10,772 nucleotides of DNA, from contig DIDT01000016.1 of assembly GCA_002418285.1 (NCBI GenBank), forward strand, positions 1 through 10,772, read 5' to 3'. The number at the start of each line of letters is the position of its first letter. The first letter of the stretch is position 1. Source of the stretch: Phycisphaerales bacterium UBA5793 (lineage in GTDB: Bacteria > Planctomycetota > Phycisphaerae > Phycisphaerales > UBA5793). The position numbers and the translations under genes are program-made. Below the pieces are notes generated by a model, which saw only the letters and a list, made by a program, of their open reading frames with translations, searched no databases and was not told where the DNA came from. Of the stretch, positions 1 through 4,777 are shown piece by piece.

Positions 1-1
1 C

Positions 2-100
2 CTCGGCGCGCCGGCGTACACCCAGGCCGTCGCGCGGCGCGGTCGCGGCGGGCATCTCAGTGTCAAGAGTCGCCCGATCGAGTCGCAGATCACGCCCTGA
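2..100 (+). CDS. Possible C-terminal end of a gene that begins upstream of the window
   Basis: The frame starting at base 2 is open from the window edge for 32 codons and ends in TGA at 98-100. The residues (LGAPAYTQAVARRG..., ending SQITP) look more protein-like than the competing frames, which are dominated by Arg, Ala and Ser. No family is recognised. In 67% GC DNA an open frame this short can occur by chance, so it is offered only as a possible gene tail. Nothing convincing is seen in the rest of 101-240. Confidence 0.25.
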   Translation, partial: LGAPAYTQAVARRGRGGHLSVKSRPIESQITP

Positions 101-240
101 CGCGCTCAACACGACATCCGTTCAGGTCATTTCTCCTCCATGCCGCCGTCACCGCTTGCGCGTTCCACCGCAGGCCGGTGGCGGCGGTTGCGCTTGCCGC
201 CGAATGCGCCGGCGCGGTCACTCGTCGGGGTCCTATCCTG

Positions 241-654
241 ATGTCCATGAGCGACCCGAACGAACCGCGTCGAGTGCCTGCGTGGCTGCGTTACGCGCTG
301 GTTGCGGCAGGCGTGTACAACCTGCTCTGGGGTTTGGCCGCGCTGATCGCGCCCAACAGCACCTTTGACCTGTACCACCTGCCGCGCCCGATCTACCCGC
401 AGATCTGGCAGTGCCTCGGCATGGTCATCGGCGTCTACGGCATCGGCTACCTCATCGCCGCCACCGACCCGCGGCGCCACTGGCCCATCGTCCTGGTCGG
501 CCTGCTCGGCAAGATCTTCGGCCCCGTCGGCTACGTCTACTACGCCGCCAAAGGCGACTTCCCCTGGTCCTGGGGCTGGCTCATCCTCTGCAACGACATC
601 ATCTGGTGGCTGCCGTTCGGTTTGATCCTGCGCCAAGCCACACGCACCGAATGA
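241..654 (+). CDS. Small four-helix integral membrane protein, function unknown
   Basis: This is a 137-residue hydrophobic protein. Four membrane segments are visible, roughly residues 15-37 (RYALVAAGVYNLLWGLAALI), 55-75 (IWQCLGMVIGVYGIGYLIAA), 80-104 (HWPIVLVGLLGKIFGPVGYVYY) and 110-132 (WSWGWLILCNDIIWWLPFGL). The charged start (MSMSDPNEPRR) and the conserved-looking WQCLGM, LLGKIFGP and NDIIWW stretches suggest a real, conserved family. No redox, transport or catalytic motif is seen, so no function is assigned. The start was set at ATG 241. ATG 247 is an alternative, and the frame stays open upstream to the window edge with GTG 178 also possible, but the added residues look non-coding. No strong ribosome binding site separates these choices. 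Confidence 0.75.
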   Translation: MSMSDPNEPRRVPAWLRYALVAAGVYNLLWGLAALIAPNSTFDLYHLPRPIYPQIWQCLGMVIGVYGIGYLIAATDPRRHWPIVLVGLLGKIFGPVGYVYYAAKGDFPWSWGWLILCNDIIWWLPFGLILRQATRTE

Positions 655-800
655 CTCGAGTCCGAATCCACCCAGCCCTAGCGCAGATTGCCCTCGTCCA
701 CGCGCTTGCGCCTTCGCCTCAGAATCTGGACGCGAAGTTGACGGAGGATGAGAAAGGGGCAGATACTTCACTATCCTCCAATGAGAAGGGGGGGCCGGGT
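655..800. other. Non-coding stretch with a degenerate direct repeat
   Basis: No gene is supported here. Two similar segments lie about 33 bases apart, ATGAGAAAGGGGC at 748-760 and ATGAGAAGGGGGG at 781-793. The first continues into CAGATACTT, which resembles a decayed form of the GGGACAGGTACGTT repeat core found six times further on. It may be an older REP-type remnant. The similarity is weak and judged by eye. Confidence 0.3.
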
Positions 801-854
801 CTGGCGCACACGTTCCGGCCGCGCGGCCGGCCGCGGAAGGCGGCAAGGGCATGA
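801..854 (+). pseudogene. Remnant of a RAYT gene 3' end (tail 1)
   Basis: Read in the frame ending at TGA 852-854, this encodes LAHTFRPRGRPRKAARA. The intact transposase ends LEHTFRPRGRPRKTETA. The DNA match to the intact gene is gapless and extends past the stop codon through the adjoining repeat: 801-886 against 3080-3165, with about 12 mismatches in 86 bases by eye. The similarity stops at about base 800, so only the last 17-18 codons remain. It marks the left flank of cargo gene A and is too diverged to be a recent copy of the intact gene in this window. Confidence 0.75.
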
Positions 855-866
855 CCATGCACGCGA

Positions 867-886
867 ATAAACGTACGTGTCCCGTT
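867..886 (-). repeat. REP-like repeat, R' orientation (left of cargo A)
   Basis: ATAAACGTACGTGTCCCGTT is the reverse complement, with one mismatch, of the F repeat at 2191-2210. It lies 12 bases after the stop of RAYT tail 1, the same distance as between the intact RAYT stop and its own repeat at 3146. The unit carries a short inverted repeat (AAACG...CGTTT) that could form a small hairpin. With 2191-2210 it encloses cargo gene A in inverted orientation. Confidence 0.8.
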
Positions 887-971
887 GTCTTGCCCGAGGA
901 ACGTGTCCGTTCTAGCTACGATGCGTGCTACCCCAATTTCCTCAGTCTGCCGTGCCCTCGAGGACAAAGAT

Positions 972-2162
972 ATGAACAGTGAAGCTCATTCAGAACCGAT
1001 GGGATTGCGATTGCGCGAGACGTGTTCCTTACGCAAAGCCCATCTCACTCGTAGAATTGATGGCGTGCCCCGCCATCGATGGGTCGCGCTATGGCAGGTA
1101 CTGCTTGTCGTTGTACAAGTCGCGGCTGCCGCGCTGCCGGCTTTCGCTCAATTGCACTTTGGCCCGCATACTGAGCAAGAGGGTGCTTCAAACAGCCTTC
1201 TCTTCACGCAGCTCTCAGAGAGCGCGGCGACGCACCTCAAGCCCCGGGGCCTGAAGGCGGATCTCGCGCTGGTCGATGGCGAGTTCGCGGTGTGGGAGGT
1301 CGTGGTGCGTGGTCCGGATGCGCAGCGACTGCTCATTGAACTGGAGCAGCCCACGGGCGATGATCTCGTTCCCGCGCTGCTCGCGTGGGCGAGAAGCCTG
1401 AACGAGTCGCTCTCAGCCACGACCGCCCGCTGCTTCGCTGAGCAGCATCGCGACCTGTTCAATCCGGATGTCGACTGCGAAGTCTATGTGCACATGGAGG
1501 CGCTGCCCGTCGATATCTATGCCTGGAGCGGCCTGTCGCTGCACTTCACCGGAAAGCGCATCAGCCGCGTTGGTCATCCCTCGCAATGGCAGATTCTCGC
1601 ACGGCTGAGAGATGAATTCAACAAGCAGCACGGTATGCCGCCGACCCATGACGAGGACGAGCGGCTCCGGAACGAAGCAGAAGAATTGGCTTTAAAGGTA
1701 CGGGACAGGTATCCGGAACCCGATCCTGAAAATGTCCATGGCCATACACAGCTCACTTACGATATCCAGGTACGAGGACGGATGATTCGACCGGGCGAGA
1801 GCATTTGTGGTACTATCACGCTCAAGAACACAGGAACTGGGCGCCTTCATGTCGAAGGAAGTCATGGCATCAAGGACATCAAGGTCTTGAACGCTGGCGG
1901 CGCGACCGAGGCTTCGCGAATCAGAAGCCGGGGAGCGGGCATCCAAATTGATGTGCCGGAGTATGAATACGTTTACCTGCGGTCCGGAGAATCGATCACG
2001 TCGGACTTCGTAATCAATACGGATCCACAAGTGTCTGTGTTGGGCGGGTACGACGTGTCGCCTGGCACATACTTACTTGATTATCGTGGGATAACCAATG
2101 TCGAAATCGTCGGAGAACGAAAAGCGATTGAAGTACTGCCAAAGGGCGAGGGCGATGGATAA
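972..2162 (+). CDS. Cargo A: exported protein of unknown function
   Basis: This 396-residue protein has an unusually late signal sequence. A basic region (RHRW, about residues 34-37) is followed by a hydrophobic stretch at about 38-57 and an AFA-Q cleavage-like site near residues 57-60. ATG 972 was chosen because GAGGA at 960-964 sits 7 bases before it. GTG 1065 would give a signal peptide of ordinary length but lacks a clear binding site. The mature N-terminal half (about 65-240) is an unrecognised mixed domain. The C-terminal part (about 260-390) is rich in short beta-like strands with glycine turns (YDIQVRGRMIRPGESICGTI, LKNTGTGRLHV, YVYLRSGESITSDF) and resembles an immunoglobulin-like beta-sandwich. 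The gene lies between inverted REP repeats. Its second half is visibly lower in GC than the core genes, which suggests acquisition. It has no recognisable partner and its function is unknown. Confidence 0.75.
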   Translation: MNSEAHSEPMGLRLRETCSLRKAHLTRRIDGVPRHRWVALWQVLLVVVQVAAAALPAFAQLHFGPHTEQEGASNSLLFTQLSESAATHLKPRGLKADLALVDGEFAVWEVVVRGPDAQRLLIELEQPTGDDLVPALLAWARSLNESLSATTARCFAEQHRDLFNPDVDCEVYVHMEALPVDIYAWSGLSLHFTGKRISRVGHPSQWQILARLRDEFNKQHGMPPTHDEDERLRNEAEELALKVRDRYPEPDPENVHGHTQLTYDIQVRGRMIRPGESICGTITLKNTGTGRLHVEGSHGIKDIKVLNAGGATEASRIRSRGAGIQIDVPEYEYVYLRSGESITSDFVINTDPQVSVLGGYDVSPGTYLLDYRGITNVEIVGERKAIEVLPKGEGDG

Positions 2163-2165
2163 GCG

Positions 2166-2210
2166 GGGAAGAAAGCGGGACAGGTAAGCCAACGGGACAG
2201 GTACGTTTAT
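2166..2210 (+). repeat. REP-like repeat, F orientation, with a partial second unit (right of cargo A)
   Basis: The complete unit AACGGGACAGGTACGTTTAT lies at 2191-2210. It is preceded by a partial unit (GGGGAAGAAAGCGGGACAGG, 2166-2185), making a short tandem. The pair closes the cargo A cassette, 28 bases after its stop codon. The same double arrangement recurs at 4076-4112 after cargo B. Confidence 0.8.
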
Positions 2211-2281
2211 TGTCCACAACCCGACAAGCAAGCGCCGTCGGTCCTCGCATCCATCGACCCTGCGGTCGCCGATCGCTCAAC

Positions 2282-2369
2282 TCATCGATGCTGATCAACC
2301 AGGATCGAATTCCCGTCCGGATCGACGATGACGAAACTGGCCGGGCCGGTGGTGCTGGTGTCCGCTTCG
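2282..2369 (-). pseudogene. Truncated 3' end of a VOC-family gene
   Basis: Read on the minus strand, this encodes 28 residues (EADTSTTG...SILVDQHR) followed by a stop. They are identical to the C-terminus of the complete VOC protein at 4184-4720. The four base differences from that gene are all synonymous third-position changes, so the fragment comes from a paralogue that was functional until recently. The 5' part of the gene is missing: the sequence runs at 2369 directly into the inverted-repeat end of the RAYT unit. Confidence 0.75.
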
Positions 2370-2377
2370 GGGAAGAA

Positions 2378-2397
2378 AACGGGACTGGTACGTTTGT
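2378..2397 (+). repeat. REP-like repeat, F orientation (upstream of RAYT)
   Basis: AACGGGACTGGTACGTTTGT matches the F unit with two substitutions. It lies 52 bases upstream of the transposase start and, with 3146-3165, brackets that gene. Its orientation relative to the enclosed gene is opposite to that of the repeats around cargo genes A and B. Confidence 0.75.
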
Positions 2398-2449
2398 TCC
2401 GGGGTGACCGTGGCATCGCTCGCGGCGATTTGCGCGCCTAGAACTTGGC

Positions 2450-3133
2450 ATGCCCCGCACCGCTCGACCTACGCCCGGCGGCTATGCCTACCACGTCCTC
2501 AATCGCGGCGTCAATCGCATGGCCATCTTCGATGACGACGAAGACTATCAAGCATTCGAGCGCATCCTCGCCCGCTGCCTCGATCTCCACCCCGGCGTCC
2601 GCCTGCTCACCTACTGCCTCATGCCGAATCACTGGCACATGCTCGTGTGGCCGCGCGGCGAAGACGACCTCTCCCCGTTCATGCAGCGGCTCACGCTCAC
2701 GCACACCCGGCGCTGGCAGGAGCACCGCCATTGCCACGGCAGCGGGCACCTGTACCAGGGGCGCTTCAAATCGTTTCCGATTCAGCGCAATAACCACTTC
2801 CTCACGGTGGCGCGATACGTCGAACGCAACGCGCTGCGCGCCAGACTCTGCCGCCGCGCTGAAGACTGGCCGTGGTCGGGCCTGTGGATCCGCCAGTTCG
2901 GAGGCGAGGATCATCGTCGAATGCTCTCGCCGTGGCCCGTTGGCGAACCGCGAAACTGGGTGGCGCTGGTGAATCGGCCGCAGGGCGACGCGGAGGTGGA
3001 GGCGCTGCGCGCGAGCGTCCAGCGCGGGCGGCCGTTCGGAAGCGAATCGTGGGCGAAGCGGACGGCGCAGGCGCTGGGCCTGGAGCACACGTTCCGGCCA
3101 CGCGGCCGACCACGGAAGACGGAAACGGCATGA
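2450..3133 (+). CDS. REP-associated tyrosine transposase (RAYT, Y1/IS200-like superfamily)
   Basis: This 227-residue protein has the usual RAYT length and is apparently intact. The N-terminus has the family pattern YHVLNRGVNR (residues 14-23) followed by IFDDDEDYQAF. The metal-binding HUH motif is HWH at residues 61-63 in MPNHWHML. GHLYQGRFKSFPI (99-111) and the nucleophilic tyrosine, predicted as Tyr123 in RYVERNALRA, follow. The C-terminal tail ends in a basic RPRGRPRK segment, suited to DNA binding. Proteins of this family nick and rejoin single-stranded REP hairpins and are usually single-copy housekeeping-like genes surrounded by their own repeats, as here. ATG 2450 starts the conserved MPR sequence, though no strong ribosome binding site is visible. 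Inverted REP units lie 52 bases upstream and 12 bases downstream. Confidence 0.93.
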   Translation: MPRTARPTPGGYAYHVLNRGVNRMAIFDDDEDYQAFERILARCLDLHPGVRLLTYCLMPNHWHMLVWPRGEDDLSPFMQRLTLTHTRRWQEHRHCHGSGHLYQGRFKSFPIQRNNHFLTVARYVERNALRARLCRRAEDWPWSGLWIRQFGGEDHRRMLSPWPVGEPRNWVALVNRPQGDAEVEALRASVQRGRPFGSESWAKRTAQALGLEHTFRPRGRPRKTETA

Positions 3134-3145
3134 CAACGCACGCGG

Positions 3146-3214
3146 ATAAACGTACCTGTCCCATTTTCTGCCCTTTTCTGCCCTGTCCCGTTTTCTGCCC
3201 CGTTTTCTTCCCCC
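3146..3214 (-). repeat. REP-like repeat, R' orientation, with a degenerate tandem array
   Basis: ATAAACGTACCTGTCCCATT (3146-3165) starts 13 bases after the last base of the RAYT stop. It is followed by three or four partial units built on (TGTCCC)GTTTTCTGCCC, ending in CGTTTTCTTCCCC. The head unit alone is complete. The trailing units keep only the half that lacks GTAC. Similar partial doubling occurs at 2166-2185 and 4076-4087. Confidence 0.75.
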
Positions 3215-3230
3215 ATGGACCCGACCGCAG

Positions 3231-3302
3231 CACGCGTCGGCGATTGGGCCGGAGCATGCGTTTCGTCAGCGCGGGCGGCCACCGAAGGCGGCTACAGCAT
3301 GA
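3231..3302 (+). pseudogene. Remnant of a RAYT gene 3' end (tail 2)
   Basis: The frame ending at TGA 3300-3302 reads ...SAIGPEHAFRQRGRPPKAATA. This is clearly related to the intact transposase terminus (QALGLEHTFRPRGRPRKTETA). An R' repeat follows 9 bases after the stop, against 12 bases for the other two copies. It is more diverged from the intact gene than tail 1 and forms the left flank of cargo gene B, just as tail 1 does for cargo A. The start coordinate is approximate because similarity fades upstream. Confidence 0.65.
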
Positions 3303-4039
3303 GACGCGTCGATAGACATACCTGTCCCGTTTTCCTCCCGCTGAAGAAGCAGCAGGCTGTGTATCTGTTTCAGCTCAGATGGAGTCATCTGCCTATTGCT
3401 CTGGTGGTTTCCATAGTCGTCGCACTCGCCGTATTCGTGTTGCGCGATAACAAGACCGCGCACCTTCTTCACTCGCGAAACATTGTGCATAACCACTCAT
3501 CCGATTGGAGTGTTGTGGCATCGGACGGATTGGGTTGGCAGGCGATGTTTCTCACACGAGTACTAGGCAAGGCCTCACCGGACGAGCGGTCTCGCCGAAA
3601 CGAGCCGGCAGAGAGCATACCGTCGCTCTTTCGCAGACTGCCATGGGACAATCCGAAGCTCCTCTGCGCATCGAGGTATGAATACGGCTGGCCACTTCCG
3701 TGCCTCTACGTCGAATACCAAAGCATCTTCAGTTCATCCACAATTCCCAGTCAGGTGATTACCCAAGTGGTGGGAGGCTTAGAGATTCCACACAGGTCAG
3801 CTGGTGTCGCTAATGAACCGGGTCACATTCCTGTTGGAGTATTGTGGTTTTCGTTGCTTGCAGATTCTATCGCATACATGTCTGTGCTGGCGATCGCACA
3901 TGGCCTGTGGGTGGCAGCGCGTCGTCGTATCCGGGTGAACCGGAATTGTTGTGCGGCATGTGGGTATCCGCTTTGGGGATCGCCAGATGGTGAGGCGTGT
4001 TCCGAGTGTGGGTATGCAAGAGTTGCGACAAACAAGTAG
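3299..4039 (+). CDS. Cargo B: two-helix membrane protein with C-terminal zinc ribbon
   Basis: With start ATG 3299 the protein has 246 residues. One membrane segment lies at about 31-48 (LPIALVVSIVVALAVFVL) and a second at about 181-206. A short basic linker (ARRRIRVNRN) and a zinc ribbon follow, with Cys218, Cys221, Cys234 and Cys237 in the pattern CAACGYPLWGSPDGEACSEC. Small membrane proteins with this type of ribbon are common in planctomycetes, and their function is generally unknown. The region between the helices (about 50-180) probably faces outward. The start is uncertain: ATG 3299 overlaps the stop of RAYT tail 2, so the first 13 or so residues (MRRVDRHTCPVFL) are encoded by repeat DNA. 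GTG 3359 would give a 226-residue protein without them. GC falls to about 48-57% in sampled lines, unlike the core genes. Confidence 0.75.
   Translation: MRRVDRHTCPVFLPLKKQQAVYLFQLRWSHLPIALVVSIVVALAVFVLRDNKTAHLLHSRNIVHNHSSDWSVVASDGLGWQAMFLTRVLGKASPDERSRRNEPAESIPSLFRRLPWDNPKLLCASRYEYGWPLPCLYVEYQSIFSSSTIPSQVITQVVGGLEIPHRSAGVANEPGHIPVGVLWFSLLADSIAYMSVLAIAHGLWVAARRRIRVNRNCCAACGYPLWGSPDGEACSECGYARVATNK
3312..3331 (-). repeat. REP-like repeat, R' orientation (left of cargo B)
   Basis: ATAGACATACCTGTCCCGTT differs from the R' unit at two positions and continues into TTCCTCCC. It lies inside the predicted start region of cargo gene B and is read there as codons. With the F unit at 4093-4112 it encloses cargo B in the same inverted arrangement that encloses cargo A. 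Confidence 0.75.
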
Positions 4040-4067
4040 TTCAACATGAGTACAGTACCGCTCGTGA

Positions 4068-4271
4068 GAGGAAGAAAACGGGACAGGAAAAAAACGGGAC
4101 AGGTACGTTTATCGTCCAAAGCCCGACAAGCAAGCGCCGTCGTCCGTCACATCCAGCGGCCGCGCGGTCACTGTTCGCTCAACTCACCGATGCTGATCAA
4201 CAAGGATCGAGTTCCCGTCCGGGTCGACGATGACGAAACTGGCCGGGCCGGTGGTGCTGGTGTCCGCTTCG
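4068..4271. repeat. Direct repeat copy 2 (REP plus VOC 3' end)
   Basis: This is the counterpart of 2166-2369 at a constant 1,902-base offset, without gaps. Here the VOC gene continues beyond the repeat and is complete, so this copy is likely the parental arrangement. In both copies 71 bases separate the REP unit from the VOC stop codon. Confidence 0.8.
4076..4112 (+). repeat. REP-like repeat, F orientation, doubled (right of cargo B)
   Basis: A partial unit AAAACGGGACAGG (4076-4088) is followed by the complete AACGGGACAGGTACGTTTAT (4093-4112). The complete unit is identical to that at 2191-2210. It closes the cargo B cassette and lies 71 bases from the end of the VOC gene. Confidence 0.8.
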
Positions 4272-4720
4272 ACCGCGAACGTAATCCCCTTCGCCTTCAA
4301 CTGCTTCTGCAGTTCGCGCACGTCGGTGAACGTTTCAGTATTCTTTGCATCGCGATCCCAGCCGGGGTTGAAGGTGAGTATGTTGCTGGGAAACATCCCC
4401 TGGAACAGGCCGATGTTCGTCTCGCCGTTCTTCATGATGAGCCAGTTCTTCGACTGATCACCGCCGAAGACCTCGAAGCCTAGTTTCTCGTAGAAAGCGC
4501 GCGAGGCGGCGATGTCCTTGACGGCGAGGCTGACGGAAAAGTTGCCCAGATCCATGGTCGAACTCCTGTGGGTTGGCGCGGTGGTTTCAGTGGCGGCCGT
4601 TGCGGTCGAAGTCGAACCTGCGGCCGACGCCGTGGCGTCGGTCGATCGACATGAGGTGAGCCCGCAGGACGCGGCGACAGCGAGCAACAGAACCGGTACG
4701 ATGGTCTTCTTCTGCGACAT
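4184..4720 (-). CDS. VOC-family (glyoxalase/bleomycin-resistance fold) protein, predicted lipoprotein
   Basis: The protein has 178 residues. The N-terminus is a lipoprotein signal (MSQKKTIVPVLLLAVAASCG, then LTSC with lipidated Cys24), followed by a Ser/Thr/Ala-rich linker to about residue 55. The VOC domain (56-178) shows the usual start (VSLAVKDIAASRAFYEKLGF) and end (FVIVDPDGNSILVDQ). VOC domains make metal-dependent enzymes or binding proteins, but no substrate can be named. The start at 4720 is supported by AAGGAGAG 6-7 bases upstream. A second ATG at 4555 begins exactly at the VOC domain and has AGGAG at a 7-base spacing, so a 123-residue cytoplasmic form is possible. The gene is divergent from the AraC-type regulator, with 57 bases between starts. 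Its last 28 codons are duplicated at 2282-2369. Confidence 0.85.
   Translation of the reverse strand: MSQKKTIVPVLLLAVAASCGLTSCRSTDATASAAGSTSTATAATETTAPTHRSSTMDLGNFSVSLAVKDIAASRAFYEKLGFEVFGGDQSKNWLIMKNGETNIGLFQGMFPSNILTFNPGWDRDAKNTETFTDVRELQKQLKAKGITFAVEADTSTTGPASFVIVDPDGNSILVDQHR
4553..4567 (-). promoter_or_regulatory. Internal ribosome binding site and start in the VOC gene
   Basis: On the minus strand AGGAG (4567-4563), a 7-base spacer and ATG (4555-4553) are in frame with the gene. Translation from here gives MDLGNFSVSLAVKD..., a typical cytoplasmic VOC N-terminus. The upstream start has an equally good site, so both forms may be made. Confidence 0.5.
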
Positions 4721-4777
4721 AGACGTCTCTCCTTGGGACCATGGTACCAGATCCTCCGCACGGGGCTTTGACAGATC
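4721..4777. promoter_or_regulatory. Divergent intergenic region between VOC and AraC-type genes
   Basis: These 57 bases must contain the upstream signals of both genes if the predicted starts are right. Visible on the minus strand is AAGGAGAG, the VOC ribosome binding site. On the plus strand TTGACA lies at 4768-4773, only 4 bases before the predicted TTG start of the regulator. If that is a -35 box, transcription would begin inside the predicted coding region. No clear -10 box or operator was found. Confidence 0.4.

Larger units (their letters stand above)
2166..2369. repeat. Direct repeat copy 1 (REP plus VOC 3' end)
   Basis: This stretch aligns without gaps, at a constant offset of 1,902 bases, with 4068-4271. 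Over 2191-2369 about 18 of 179 positions differ by eye. Only 4 of these fall in the 88 bases of VOC coding sequence and 14 in the 91 non-coding bases. The match stops sharply at 2369/4271, where another GGGGAAGAAAACGGG repeat begins in this copy. Confidence 0.8.
2369..3213. mobile_element. RAYT unit bounded by a 15-bp perfect inverted repeat
   Basis: GGGGAAGAAAACGGG at 2369-2383 and CCCGTTTTCTTCCCC at 3199-3213 are exact inverted copies and enclose the transposase gene. Just inside them are an F repeat (2378-2397) and an R' repeat (3146-3165), also inverted to each other. The left end abuts a truncated VOC gene. The right end is followed by a RAYT 3' remnant. RAYTs are known to work on single-stranded REP hairpins and are not known to move as classical inverted-repeat transposons, so whether this 845-bp unit moves as a block is an inference. 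Confidence 0.55.

Noticed and set aside
1..240. Frame 1 open from the window edge into the membrane protein gene
   Set aside because: The upstream residues are Arg/Ala/Ser-rich and show no domain, and a start at 241 gives a complete-looking protein.
127..858. Long minus-strand open frame of 243 codons opposite the membrane protein gene
   Set aside because: Its composition is low-complexity (Asp/Val/Ala/Gly/Gln-rich) and typical of an antisense shadow of a GC-rich gene. The opposite strand has a coherent four-helix protein.
1701..1711. CGGGACAGGTA, identical to the REP core, inside cargo gene A
   Set aside because: It is only 11 bases, lacks the flanking parts of the repeat and is read as ordinary codons (VRDRYP). 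Chance or codon use is a sufficient explanation.
2360..3220. Target-site duplication at the ends of the RAYT unit
   Set aside because: No matching short direct repeat was found immediately outside 2369 and 3213. RAYT-type enzymes are not expected to make one.
867..4112. Repeats considered as a CRISPR array
   Set aside because: Six units occur in both orientations at irregular distances, separated by whole genes, with no regular spacers or cas genes.
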